Assembly (NCBI GenBank): GCA_029861865.1
Contig: JAOTYL010000002.1
Span: 1 to 64,000 of the forward strand
Source: Myxococcales bacterium
GTDB taxonomy: Bacteria; Myxococcota_A; Polyangia; Polyangiales; Houyiibacteriaceae
Length of the DNA stretch: 64,000 nucleotides
Direction of reading: 5' to 3'
A program made the position numbers and the translations under genes. Of this stretch, positions 42,277 to 50,517 are shown piece after piece; within the stretch, counting starts at the first letter, position 1; every line of letters begins with the position of its first letter. The notes below the pieces were generated by a model. It did not search any database and was not told the origin of the DNA. It worked only from the letters and a program-made list of their open reading frames with translations.

Positions 42277-43394
42277 TGAGGCCGCAGGATTTTCCACATT
42301 GGCTGCGAGACACGATGCTCCGGATGTTTCCCCATCGTGCGCCGACCGGGCTTGTCCGGGTCGGTAATCCTGGACGCGACTCACCTGTGCTGGTCACCGG
42401 CAACTTTACACTCACGATTCGCCGGCTGATCGATGCGCTAAGGGGCCACGATGTCTGGCTGCTGTGTGCGAACAGTAAAGGCATCAACGTTTGGTGCGCG
42501 GCCGGCGGTGGTCACCTCACCCACCATGACATCATATCCGTCGTGCGAATCTCGCGGATCGGCGAGCTAGTCGACCATCGCGAGCTCGTACTGCCGCAGC
42601 TCTGCGCGACCGGCGTCGAGCGGCGCAAGATCACTGAAATCACTGGATGGTCTGCACGGTGGGGGCCGGCACGCCTGGAAGACCTCCCGGGGTTCTTGAG
42701 GCGGCGGCGGCACGTGGTCAAAGGCGAGCGGTTTGTTCGCTTTCCGGCCTGGGAACGAATGGAGATGTCCTTCATGTGGTCCTGGGCCCTCATCGCGCTC
42801 GCTCTGTTGGGTGCATGGGGGATCGGCAGCTGGGCGGTTGCGCTGTGCGCGCTCGCGGTGATTCTTGGGATCGTGGGAGGGATCTTCGCCGCATTGCCTT
42901 GGCTCATCGTGACGGGTCCAAAACGATGGCTCACTTTTGGCGCCTTCGCTGCAATCGGTTTCGGGGTAGGCGCGGGTGTTCTTGCTGCGCTTGGATCTGC
43001 AACCTCGGCTCATCTGTGGCTGGCTGCAGGCATCGCGATCGTTGCGACAGGCGTGCTCTCCATCGATCTTGCCGGGACCACGCCCTGGTACGGGAGCTAC
43101 ATCAATCGGTTTCACAACCCGGCGCTCGTCGACCTGGTGGAAACACGATGCACCGGTGCTGCCGAGTGCGTGCAGGTCTGCCCCCGCGACGTCTTGGAGA
43201 TGAATGGACACCGCAGAAAGGTCGAAATCAAACGACCAGACCAGTGCATTCAATGCGGAGCTTGCATCGTGCAGTGCCCCGAGGATGCTCTGCGCTTCCG
43301 GTACGATGATGGTCGCATCGTCGAAGCGGCGACAATTCGCCGTACACGCATGAATATGGTCGGACAACGAATCGTCGAGCTGCCCGAACCATGA
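42273..43394 (+). CDS. HgcAB-like fusion: corrinoid-binding HgcA-type domain, membrane helices, ferredoxin
   Basis: The ATG at 42273 overlaps the methyltransferase stop; 373 residues. Residues 20-165 match the corrinoid domain of HgcA, with the cap-helix motif GINVWCAAGGGHL (Cys75), followed by HRELVLPQLCATGVE and the DLPGFLRRR motif. True mercury methylators carry NVWCAAGK; here the Lys is Gly78-79. About four hydrophobic helices occupy 168-268. The C-terminus is an HgcB-like ferredoxin: cluster II motif CIQCGACIVQCPEDAL is complete, while the first motif CTGAAECVQVCP lacks the second Cys (Ala296). HgcA and HgcB are normally separate genes. The likely role is methyl transfer from a corrinoid, probably not to mercury. 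Confidence 0.85.
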   Translation: MMRPQDFPHWLRDTMLRMFPHRAPTGLVRVGNPGRDSPVLVTGNFTLTIRRLIDALRGHDVWLLCANSKGINVWCAAGGGHLTHHDIISVVRISRIGELVDHRELVLPQLCATGVERRKITEITGWSARWGPARLEDLPGFLRRRRHVVKGERFVRFPAWERMEMSFMWSWALIALALLGAWGIGSWAVALCALAVILGIVGGIFAALPWLIVTGPKRWLTFGAFAAIGFGVGAGVLAALGSATSAHLWLAAGIAIVATGVLSIDLAGTTPWYGSYINRFHNPALVDLVETRCTGAAECVQVCPRDVLEMNGHRRKVEIKRPDQCIQCGACIVQCPEDALRFRYDDGRIVEAATIRRTRMNMVGQRIVELPEP

Positions 43395-43401
43395 CGGCGC
43401 A

Positions 43402-44199
43402 TTAGCGAAAAGCCCAGGTGCCGTACCCCACCACTTCGTCTCGCGACCCCGCCGTGTCTCCCGAGTTACGAAGGTCGACTGTAGTGGCAGCTAGCGAATG
43501 GTGTCGCGCCGCTTGAAGCAGTCCCTGGACCGCGATGCATCCACACGCGTCATCGTGCTGGATTCGAGGTGGGTCGAGCGTCTCGATCGCACGGGCGGTG
43601 GCGGCGTCCATCTGCTTCGCGGTGTCGTAATCGAAGTAGTGGCTGAGGTCCGAACTGATGACGATCAAGGTTTCGTCGGCGCCCCAGCATGAGTCCAATA
43701 CCTCCGCCACTTGTTCCGGGGTTGCTTGCCCGACGGCGATCGGCATGAGGGTGAACCCCCGCAGCACCTCCTGCAGAAATGGAAGTTGAACCTCGAGGGA
43801 GTGCTCCCAACGGTGGGCTTCATTCAGCGCGTGGACGAAGGGCAAGCGCAGCAGACGCTGGCGACACGCATCGTCGAGGGGAACTTTTCCGAGGGGCGTT
43901 TCGAAAGCGTCGTGTGCCGCGACAGCGAGACCCGCAAACGGAACATGATGACTCGGTCCCAAGAGGATCACGCGCTTAATCCTGTCGCTGGCACCCTCCA
44001 ACAGCACGTAACCGCGAGCGGCGACGGGACCCGAATAGACCAAACCGGCATGCGGTACGATCAGCGCCTTCGGCGGCGTCTCGCTGAGCGCAGAAGATGC
44101 GCGAGCCGCCTCGAGGTACTGGTGAATCGCCCCATGAAGCTCCTTTGGTTGGGCAGGATAGAATGTGCCCGCAACCGCCGGTGGTCTCGCTGTCACCAT
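43402..44199 (-). CDS. amrB: AmmeMemoRadiSam system protein B (MEMO1 family)
   Basis: The 265-residue protein follows the Memo family closely: RPPAVAGTFYPAQPKEL at the start, ALIVPHAGLVYSGPVAARGY (with the conserved His), LLGPSHHVPF, the EAHRWEHSLEVQLPFLQ segment and VISSDLSHYFDYDTAKQMDA. Family members resemble non-haem iron dioxygenases and occur with an AMMECR1 protein and a radical SAM enzyme in the AmmeMemoRadiSam system of unknown product. It converges on the HgcAB-like gene (7 bases between stops) and diverges from the radical SAM gene after about 50 bases. Confidence 0.9.
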   Translation of the reverse strand: MVTARPPAVAGTFYPAQPKELHGAIHQYLEAARASSALSETPPKALIVPHAGLVYSGPVAARGYVLLEGASDRIKRVILLGPSHHVPFAGLAVAAHDAFETPLGKVPLDDACRQRLLRLPFVHALNEAHRWEHSLEVQLPFLQEVLRGFTLMPIAVGQATPEQVAEVLDSCWGADETLIVISSDLSHYFDYDTAKQMDAATARAIETLDPPRIQHDDACGCIAVQGLLQAARHHSLAATTVDLRNSGDTAGSRDEVVGYGTWAFR

Positions 44200-44252
44200 A
44201 AGGCGACTGTGCCCACGACCGCGCGCTTGTCAATGGTCGTCAGAGGTTGCGG

Positions 44253-45371
44253 TTGAACACCGCCGTGCGCATGTTGTTTTTGATGGTGTTGAGCACCGAT
44301 AGCTCGGCGAGCACGGTCGAGACCAAGTATTGGCGCCTTCTCGAAGACGGGCGCGTCTTGTGTGAAGTGTGCCCACGAGCGTGCAAGCTACATGAAGGCC
44401 AGCGAGGCTTGTGTTTCGTCAGGGCTCGGGAAAACGATCAAGTCGTGCTCACGACCTATGGTCGGTCGAGCGGTTTTTGCGTCGATCCGATCGAAAAAAA
44501 GCCATTGAACCACTTCTTGCCCGGCACGCCGGTGTTTTCGTTCGGCACCGCCGGATGCAATCTCACCTGCAAGTTTTGCCAGAACTGGGACATCTCGAAA
44601 TCGCGCGAGATCGATACGCTGGCCGACGCAGCAAGCCCCGAGCAAATCGCAGAGACCGCCGCGCGCCTCGGCTGTCGAAGCGTTGCATTCACCTACAACG
44701 ACCCGATCATCTTTCTCGAGTACGCGCGAGACGTCGCGGAGGCTTGTAAAGAAAGAAACATAGCCACCGTCGCGGTGACCGCCGGATACATGAACCCGGA
44801 GCCCAGAGCCGAGTTCTTCTCGTTCATCGACGCGACGAACGTCGACCTCAAGGCATTCGACGAAGATTTCTATCGACGCATTGCAGGAGGAAAGCTCGAA
44901 ACTGTCCTCGAGACTCTTCGCTATCTCCGGAGCGAGGGGTCGACTTGGTTTGAGATCACGACTCTATTGATACCGGGACACAACGACAGCGATGATGAGA
45001 TCGGTCGCATGAGCGATTGGATCGTCCACGAGCTCGGCCCAGACGTCCCGCTTCACTTCTCGGCGTTTCACCCAGACTACAAAATGCGGGACGTCCCGCC
45101 GACGCCGAAAGCGACACTCGAGCGTGCTCGCAGGATCGCCCGCGAGGCGGGGATTCACCATGTCTACACGGGCAACGTGCATGACCGTGAAGGCGACACG
45201 ACATTCTGCGCCAACTGCGGCAAGAAGCTCATCGTCCGCGACTGGTACGAGCTCTTGGAGTGGAACCTCCGAGACGGCGCCTGTCCCGACTGCGGCGCCG
45301 CGTGCGCCGGCGTGTTCGAATCCCGCCCTGGCGCCTGGGGTGCGAAGCGGCTTCCGATCCGAATGTCCTGA
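44253..45371 (+). CDS. amrS: AmmeMemoRadiSam system radical SAM enzyme
   Basis: The protein of about 372 residues has the radical SAM cluster motif CNLTCKFCQNWDISKS, preceded by a family-specific Cys-rich start (VLCEVCPRACKLHEGQRGLC) and followed by RSVAFTYNDPIIFLEYARDV, as in AmrS. The C-terminus carries two CxxC knuckles (CANCGKK and CPDCGAAC). The start is uncertain: TTG at 44253 has AGAGG six bases upstream, while ATGs at 44271 and 44283 lack a ribosome site; family members normally begin near the ETKYWRLLEDG phrase. It diverges from protein B. No AMMECR1 (protein A) gene lies in the window, so the third component must be elsewhere. Confidence 0.9.
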   Translation: MNTAVRMLFLMVLSTDSSASTVETKYWRLLEDGRVLCEVCPRACKLHEGQRGLCFVRARENDQVVLTTYGRSSGFCVDPIEKKPLNHFLPGTPVFSFGTAGCNLTCKFCQNWDISKSREIDTLADAASPEQIAETAARLGCRSVAFTYNDPIIFLEYARDVAEACKERNIATVAVTAGYMNPEPRAEFFSFIDATNVDLKAFDEDFYRRIAGGKLETVLETLRYLRSEGSTWFEITTLLIPGHNDSDDEIGRMSDWIVHELGPDVPLHFSAFHPDYKMRDVPPTPKATLERARRIAREAGIHHVYTGNVHDREGDTTFCANCGKKLIVRDWYELLEWNLRDGACPDCGAACAGVFESRPGAWGAKRLPIRMS

Positions 45372-45391
45372 GCACGCTCGGACCCTGCACC

Positions 45392-45775
45392 TCACCGAAA
45401 GAGCCGACGGAACGCCAAGACCGCCATGCCGACGCAGGCAACTACGCCGAGGCCAAACAACAAACGCCCGAGCGCTTCGCCTACGGATGGAGGGATGAAT
45501 GAAACGCCACCCTCGATGATCCCCTCCGCGCCGTAGAACGTGAGCCAACCGGTGATCACAGAAAATGCCAAGAGCAGAATGGCGCCGAGCGCGTCACTGC
45601 CACGGTGGTCGCGTGCCAAGAGCGCCAAGGCCAGGATGATGAGCGCACCGCCCGCGGCCCCGATGACCCCGCGAGGCGCTTCGACAATGGCGTACTCCGG
45701 GGGCAGGACGCCAAGCGCGTCAGCACACAGGACGCCGCCCAAAGCCAGACTCAGCAATGCAATCGCTTTTCCCAC
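45392..45775 (-). CDS. Four-helix membrane protein, unknown
   Basis: The 127-residue product has four hydrophobic segments (about 5-22, 36-54, 65-81 and 103-122) with only short loops, and a basic RRLFR end. No motif was recognised. It converges on the radical SAM gene with 20 bases between and follows the PHA-system gene on the same strand by 47 bases. The hydrophobic pattern, clear start and consistent coding character support a real gene, but no function can be given. Confidence 0.6.
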   Translation of the reverse strand: MGKAIALLSLALGGVLCADALGVLPPEYAIVEAPRGVIGAAGGALIILALALLARDHRGSDALGAILLLAFSVITGWLTFYGAEGIIEGGVSFIPPSVGEALGRLLFGLGVVACVGMAVLAFRRLFR

Positions 45776-45822
45776 TGACTACCAAGATAGCGGGGGACGG
45801 TGGCTGTTCGCCACCTAGGGCG

Positions 45823-46110
45823 TCAACCGCCCTCAAAAGCCTCTTTGAGGCGTCGGCTGATGCTCTTCTCGAGACGGGCAGGGTCGATCCCGGCTGCCTT
45901 GGCAAGCATGCCGAGCTTGAGCTCGACTCGAACGTCGCTTGCACTCACGTCGATCGAGCCTTTGACCCCCGTTCCCTTGAGATCGGCGTGGTCGCCAGAC
46001 CAGCGCGCGCTCACGCCGTACTTCTTCATCATCTCTTCGAAGCCCGCCATCTGCCGTTTGGCATCGTCTGGACTCAAACTGTGGGGTTGCGTGACCCGAA
46101 CGTCCGCCAT
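45823..46110 (-). CDS. Polyhydroxyalkanoic acid system family protein (PHA_gran_rgn-like)
   Basis: The likely start is the ATG at 46110 (95 residues). The sequence ADVRVTQPHSLSPDDAKRQM followed by MKKYGVSARWSGDHADLKGT, then GVKGSIDVSASDVRVELKLG, fits the small family annotated as putative polyhydroxyalkanoic acid system proteins, with the SLSxxxA helix, RWxG strand, GxxG turn and LG. Function is not established; the name comes from genome context near PHA genes in some Proteobacteria. No PHA synthase is present here. It is divergent from the amidase gene with 45 bases between. Confidence 0.7.
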   Translation of the reverse strand: MADVRVTQPHSLSPDDAKRQMAGFEEMMKKYGVSARWSGDHADLKGTGVKGSIDVSASDVRVELKLGMLAKAAGIDPARLEKSISRRLKEAFEGG

Positions 46111-46155
46111 CCTTGCGCTATACAACGATGCACCAGTCGACGTAAAGTCCCGGCC

Positions 46156-47571
46156 GTGAGTCGAGTCAGTGCATTTCGCGACGATGTTCTAGGGACGAGC
46201 GACGCGGTAGAGATCCGGCGCAAGATCAAGCATGGTGAGATCACCGCCGTTGAAGCGGTCGATGCTGCGGTGGCGCGTGCCGAAGGCGTCAATCCGGTTC
46301 TGAATGCGATTGCAACGCCGCAATTCGACTCCGCACGCGCCAGAGCGGCAGCGGCGCGTAGAGGAGCGTTCGCTGGCGTTCCAACGTTCATCAAAGATAC
46401 CGACCCCGTGGAGGGGGTTCCGCTCTTATTCGGCTCGCGCGGGATGCCGAATGAGCCCTCGACGAAGACGTCGGAGTTCGTCGTTCAGTTGTTCGACTTG
46501 GGCTTCATCAGCCTCGGAAAAACGACGACACCTGAGTTCGGGCTGACGGGAACGACCGAGGCCCTGCTTTACGGACCAACCCGCAACCCTTGGAACATCG
46601 AGCACTCGACCGGTGGATCCTCTGGGGGCGCTGCGGCCCTGGTTGCGGCCGGTGTCGTCCCGATTGCACACGCGAATGATGGGGGGGGCTCGATTCGCAT
46701 CCCAGCCTCGTGCTGTGGGATCGTCGGGCTCAAGCCTTCGCGCGGCCGTCTGCCCGACGTCGAGGGTGCAGCCCTCATCCCGGTCAAGATCATTCACCAA
46801 GGGGTGGTCACTCGAACCGTCCGGGACACCGCGGCGTTCTATCATGCGGCGGAGCAGCAACGCCCCCATCGAAGCCTGCCAAAGATCGGCCTGGTCGAGG
46901 GATTTGGACCTCGACGACGGATCCGATTCTTCTCTCAATGGGACCACGACCACGAAACCGATCCCGACGTTGCGGCCAGCATCGAACGGATCGCCCGCCT
47001 CTGCGAAGCGCACGGACATTCGGTCGAGGAAGTGCCCTTTCCCTTCAATGCGGCGCTTGCGGACGACTTCCTCGCCCTTTGGTCAACGATGGCATTCGGC
47101 ATCCTTCAATTCGGCCGGCAACTCATCCACCCGAGGTTCGACAAGCGCCAGGTTGAAGAATTTACGCGGGGGTTGGCCCGGATGTTCCGGGAGCACGCCT
47201 TCAACATGCCGGCTGCAATCCGCCGCCTCCGACGATTTGGAAGCTTTTACGCGTCGCTTTTCGGGGATTGCGACGTTTTGCTGACGCCCACGGTAGCAAC
47301 CCCACCGCCGCGTCTTGGGCACCTTGGCCCCGAGGTTCCGTTCGACCTCGCCATCGAGCGGTTGAGAGCGTTTCTTCCGTTCACCGCGGTGCAAAACATC
47401 TCTGGCGCACCCGCAATGTCGGTGCCCGCAGGAATGAGCAAGAGAGGTTTGCCGATCGGGGTCCAGCTCGCGGCAGCTCTCGGCCAGGAACGGACCCTTC
47501 TAGAGCTTGCTTTCGAGCTCGAGGAGTCCGCCCCGTGGCCTCTGATCTGCAAGGCTTTTAGCCCTTGCTAG
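46156..47571 (+). CDS. Amidase-signature family enzyme
   Basis: The GTG at 46156 starts [10 protein letters not shown] and gives 471 residues. The amidase signature is complete: [12 protein letters not shown] supplies the catalytic Lys, [20 protein letters not shown] the cis-Ser, and [20 protein letters not shown] the nucleophile Ser. The C-terminal [20 protein letters not shown] is the usual ending. The family includes 6-aminohexanoate-cyclic-dimer hydrolases, acylamidases and GatA-like enzymes; this copy has no Gat partners, so a catabolic amidase is likely. It diverges from the PHA-system gene. Confidence 0.9.
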   Translation: MSRVSAFRDDVLGTSDAVEIRRKIKHGEITAVEAVDAAVARAEGVNPVLNAIATPQFDSARARAAAARRGAFAGVPTFIKDTDPVEGVPLLFGSRGMPNEPSTKTSEFVVQLFDLGFISLGKTTTPEFGLTGTTEALLYGPTRNPWNIEHSTGGSSGGAAALVAAGVVPIAHANDGGGSIRIPASCCGIVGLKPSRGRLPDVEGAALIPVKIIHQGVVTRTVRDTAAFYHAAEQQRPHRSLPKIGLVEGFGPRRRIRFFSQWDHDHETDPDVAASIERIARLCEAHGHSVEEVPFPFNAALADDFLALWSTMAFGILQFGRQLIHPRFDKRQVEEFTRGLARMFREHAFNMPAAIRRLRRFGSFYASLFGDCDVLLTPTVATPPPRLGHLGPEVPFDLAIERLRAFLPFTAVQNISGAPAMSVPAGMSKRGLPIGVQLAAALGQERTLLELAFELEESAPWPLICKAFSPC

Positions 47572-47635
47572 AAGCCCTTGAAAACACCTGCGAATACGTG
47601 ATTCCGAAAATCCCGGTAGACGCGGTCACGATTTG

Positions 47636-48733
47636 ATGCGAGACCAATGTAGCAGGATGTGTGCTTTCGTCGGCACGCACCGACACGACATTGGAGGATG
47701 GGTGGATCCCGCAGGTGCAGCGATTATCGACTTCACCGAGACGGCCTATAATCTCGGCCTTGATGGGCAGCAATGGTTGCCAAAGCTCTTGAGAGATGGC
47801 GTCGAGTTCATCGGCCACGGCCTTGGTCTCGCCGGCCTCACCTGTCGGCGCGGCGTAGACCGCGGGGAATTCGTCATCGAGCAAGTCCACGTGGAGTCGT
47901 GCCCCGACGACTTCATGCAGAGCGTCATGAAAGCCCAGCTCGAAGTCCCACGGGAGTTTCTGTGGGAGATGAGCCGCCCCACGCACCCAAAGACTCTAAG
48001 CGAAGCCGCCGCCGAGAATCTTGCGGGATTCCACGATGTGATGCGCCACTTCACGCACGTGGAGGATGGCCTCGGAATGTCTGCGTTCGACCCCGACGGG
48101 CACGGTGTCTACCTGATCGCGCCACTCCGGGAGCGTACCTCCCTAACGACACGAGAGCGTGAGCGCCTACAAATGGTTGCCTCCCACTTCGGCGCTGGCT
48201 ATCGCTTGCGCCGCTCACTCGGCCGACCGAGCTCCAGCCGGCCGCCGAAGACAACGCTCCCGCACAGAGCCGAGGCCGTATTGGATCCAAAAGACTTCCG
48301 AGTGACCGATGCGGCCGGCGACGCAAAAGCCTGCGATTCGATCGAGGGGTTGCGGGAGGCCGCCAAACACATCGACCGTGCGCGCGGCCATATGCGCGAG
48401 AACGACCCACAAGCGGCGCTCGAGCTCTGGAAGGCATTGGTTCGGGGCAGGTGGTCGATGGTCGATTGGTTCGACTCAGACAGCCGGCGTTTCGTGCTCG
48501 CGGTGCCCAATGAGCCCAAGGTCAAGGATCCCCGAGGCCTCACCAAACAGGAGGCCCAAGTCGTTTCCTTCCTCACCATGGGGCACACCAGCAAGCTCAT
48601 CGGTTATCAGCTCGGGCTCTCCCAAGCCCGAGTGTCGGCTCTGGTGAGCTCTGCGATGCACAAACTCGGGGTCCGTACGCGGGCGCAGCTCGTCAAGAAA
48701 TGGCGCGACTTCGCAGGAATGGCGACGGGGTAG
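47636..48733 (+). CDS. LuxR-family transcriptional regulator
   Basis: The ATG at 47636 gives 365 residues; ATG at 47657 is an alternative. The last 60 residues are a LuxR helix-turn-helix (LTKQEAQVVSFLTMGHTSKL, then IGYQLGLSQARVSALVSSAM), with the usual KLGVRTRAQLVKKW after it. The N-terminal 280 residues have no clear response-regulator Asp or acyl-homoserine-lactone domain; they resemble PAS/GAF-like sensor regions (RTSLTTRERERLQMVASHFG). It is followed by a PPOX-fold gene after 18 bases and probably regulates a nearby gene or set. Confidence 0.8.
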   Translation: MRDQCSRMCAFVGTHRHDIGGWVDPAGAAIIDFTETAYNLGLDGQQWLPKLLRDGVEFIGHGLGLAGLTCRRGVDRGEFVIEQVHVESCPDDFMQSVMKAQLEVPREFLWEMSRPTHPKTLSEAAAENLAGFHDVMRHFTHVEDGLGMSAFDPDGHGVYLIAPLRERTSLTTRERERLQMVASHFGAGYRLRRSLGRPSSSRPPKTTLPHRAEAVLDPKDFRVTDAAGDAKACDSIEGLREAAKHIDRARGHMRENDPQAALELWKALVRGRWSMVDWFDSDSRRFVLAVPNEPKVKDPRGLTKQEAQVVSFLTMGHTSKLIGYQLGLSQARVSALVSSAMHKLGVRTRAQLVKKWRDFAGMATG

Positions 48734-48751
48734 TCGCTGCGGAGAGCCACT

Positions 48752-49147
48752 ATGAAGTCGATTCCAGAAAGCCACGCGGATATCCTCGAAAAGCCTGCGT
48801 TCGCGCATCTGTCGACGCTGATGTCCGACGGGAGCCCTCATTCCGCCCCTGTCTGGGTCGACACCGATGAAGGATATGTGGTGATCAATTCGGCCGAGGG
48901 CCGTCTCAAGGATCGCAACATTCGCCGCGACCCGAGAGTCGCCATCTCGCTGACCGACCCGGAGAACCCGTACCGGTCCCTCACGATTCGCGGCCGAGTC
49001 GTGAAGATCACCAGCGAAGGGGCCGATGCGCACATCGATCGGATGGCAAAGAAATACATGGGGGTAGATTCGTATCCGTACCGCAAGCCGGCCGAGATCC
49101 GCGTGCTCTACTACGTCGAGCCGGAGAAAGTCTCGGTCACCCCATGA
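48752..49147 (+). CDS. PPOX-class flavin- or F420-dependent protein
   Basis: The 131-residue product is a compact split-barrel protein: AFAHLSTLMSDGSPHSAPVW (typical first strands), YVVINSAEGRLKDRNIRRDP (cofactor phosphate contacts in RLKDRNIRRDPRVA) and YRSLTIRGRVVKI. The length and the RNIRRDPRVAIS phrase are typical of the F420-dependent PPOX subgroup, which reduces biliverdin or other small substrates, although F420 biosynthesis is not visible here. FMN is the alternative cofactor. It lies between the LuxR regulator and a convergent DUF3365 gene. Confidence 0.85.
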   Translation: MKSIPESHADILEKPAFAHLSTLMSDGSPHSAPVWVDTDEGYVVINSAEGRLKDRNIRRDPRVAISLTDPENPYRSLTIRGRVVKITSEGADAHIDRMAKKYMGVDSYPYRKPAEIRVLYYVEPEKVSVTP

Positions 49148-49157
49148 CCGAAGAAGC

Positions 49158-49697
49158 TCAGTTTCGACTGAGCTCGGCCCAAAAGACCCCGCGAAAGCGC
49201 CCAGGCTCGAACCCCGTGGCTTCGTCGGCAGGATAGAGCTCGTCGATGCGTGCTTGGACATCCGGCGCGATCGCGGTGCCGTGGCAGTGCACGCACATGG
49301 GTTGCAGATAGATCGGCTCGACATATCCCACCGTGTCGTCGTCGAGCGCGACAACCTTGGGCTCCATTTGGTCGGGCATGCTCAGGTATTCTTGCAACAA
49401 CGGTTGCATCCAAAGCTTCGGCGCGTTGCTCGGGTTTCGAAGCTTGTGACTGGTGCGGCCCACCTTGGCAACCTGCGAGCTGGCGCCCTTGGTAACGGCC
49501 GGCGCGACCGCGTGGCAAGCCGTGACGGCTTCGACGGGCCCTTCCTCCATGGCTTTGGTCAAAGCTCTCTTGAGGTTTTTTTTCAGCGGCAGGACTGCTT
49601 GAGCGCCTCGCTCCCGCCAATAGCTCTCGCTGATCCGGTCCTTGTCACAGGCAGGCAATACCAGAATCACCAACGCAACAAGCACGGCTCGCCACAT
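49158..49697 (-). CDS. DUF3365-type haem-binding lipoprotein
   Basis: The 179-residue product begins with a lipoprotein signal (LVILVLPAC). The mature part matches DUF3365 (Tll0287-like): a PAVTKGASSQVAKVGRTS stretch, HKLRNPSNAPKLWMQPLL, and a c-type haem motif CVHCH near residue 135 within QPMCVHCHGTAIAP. The domain is found in periplasmic haem sensors and single-haem proteins. Maturation needs the cytochrome c assembly system, which is not in the window. It converges on the PPOX gene with 10 bases between. Confidence 0.85.
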   Translation of the reverse strand: MWRAVLVALVILVLPACDKDRISESYWRERGAQAVLPLKKNLKRALTKAMEEGPVEAVTACHAVAPAVTKGASSQVAKVGRTSHKLRNPSNAPKLWMQPLLQEYLSMPDQMEPKVVALDDDTVGYVEPIYLQPMCVHCHGTAIAPDVQARIDELYPADEATGFEPGRFRGVFWAELSRN

Positions 49698-49771
49698 GGG
49701 AAGTGTGTTGCCTCAGCCCAAGCTCTGAATCAAGCCGGGCTTCCGAACCTTGGCTTTGCTAGGATCCATGT

Positions 49772-50506
49772 ATGATTCGGGGACTCCTCTGGCTTGCACT
49801 GTTCGTCATCGTCATCTCGCTACCAATGGAGGCACGCGCACATTTGGACATGACGAGCCCGGTCTCTCGCTATGGGCCCGACACGTTGAAGACGGGGCCC
49901 TGTGGGGTCGCGGGAGGCGAGCGAAGCCCAAACATCAACTACTTCGAGCCCGGGCAGATAATCGACGTCGAATGGAACGAGTACGTCAATCACCCCTCGC
50001 ATTACCGGATCGCCTTCGACGAAGACGGGGACGACGATTTCGTCGACCCTGCCACCATGCAGGAGTACGACTCCAACGACGCGGTCCTGCTCGATGCCAT
50101 CAAAGACGATTCGCCGACCTCGCTCTACCGCGTAAGCGTCACTCTCCCCGAAGTCGAATGCGACAACTGCACGCTTCAATTGATCCAAGTGATGTACGAC
50201 AAACCTCCGTACGTGGTTCCGGGCAACGACATTTACTATCAGTGTGCCGATCTCGTGTTGAGAAGGGGCGACGCCCCTGACGCTGGCACCGACGCTGGCA
50301 CCGACGCTGGCACTGACACTGCCCCTGGCACTGACGCTGGCACTGAAACTGACACTGCCCCTGGCACTGACACAGGCTCTGCCACTGACACTGGCTCTGG
50401 GTGCCGCGCATCACGCGGAGACACGAGCTCAGTTGGGCTCATCTTCTGGCTCTCATCGCTCGTGGTGATTCGGCGTCTTGCTCGCGGGGCTGAGTTGCCC
50501 GTATAG
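49772..50506 (+). CDS. Secreted LPMO-like protein of the SCE4755 type with C-terminal anchor
   Basis: The 244-residue product has a signal peptide (residues 1-23, ending ARA) that leaves a histidine as first mature residue (HLDMTSPVSRYG), as required for the copper histidine brace of lytic polysaccharide monooxygenases. A second His pair lies at NHPSHYRI (H74, H77). Cysteines at 44 and in VECDNCTLQ suggest disulphides. I recall a family named SCE4755-type monooxygenase-like from Sorangium. Residues about 170-215 are a Gly-Thr-Asp-Ala repeat linker, and the end (GC, a hydrophobic stretch, then RRLARG) resembles a MYXO-CTERM sorting tail. The enzyme activity is inferred, not shown. Confidence 0.75.
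   Translation: MIRGLLWLALFVIVISLPMEARAHLDMTSPVSRYGPDTLKTGPCGVAGGERSPNINYFEPGQIIDVEWNEYVNHPSHYRIAFDEDGDDDFVDPATMQEYDSNDAVLLDAIKDDSPTSLYRVSVTLPEVECDNCTLQLIQVMYDKPPYVVPGNDIYYQCADLVLRRGDAPDAGTDAGTDAGTDTAPGTDAGTETDTAPGTDTGSATDTGSGCRASRGDTSSVGLIFWLSSLVVIRRLARGAELPV
50277..50400 (+). repeat. Coding tandem repeat (GACGCTGGCACC-type) in the LPMO-like gene
   Basis: About 125 bases consist of 6- and 12-base units related to GACGCTGGCACC and GACACTGCCCCTGGC, encoding a Gly-Thr-Asp-Ala-rich linker. The first units are near perfect and later ones drift (GACACAGGCTCT). The repeat is likely to vary in length between strains. Related units occur outside genes at 51380-51415 and 53173-53206. Confidence 0.8.
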
Positions 50507-50517
50507 AGAAGCGCCTA

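Noticed and set aside
42273-43394. Assignment as a true mercury methylation gene (hgcA)
   Set aside because: The cap-helix Lys of NVWCAAGK is Gly here, HgcB is fused rather than separate, and a methyltransferase partner is present, so mercury methylation is not supported.
50277-50400. CRISPR array
   Set aside because: Units are 6-12 bases without spacers and lie inside an open reading frame as a Gly-Thr-Asp linker.
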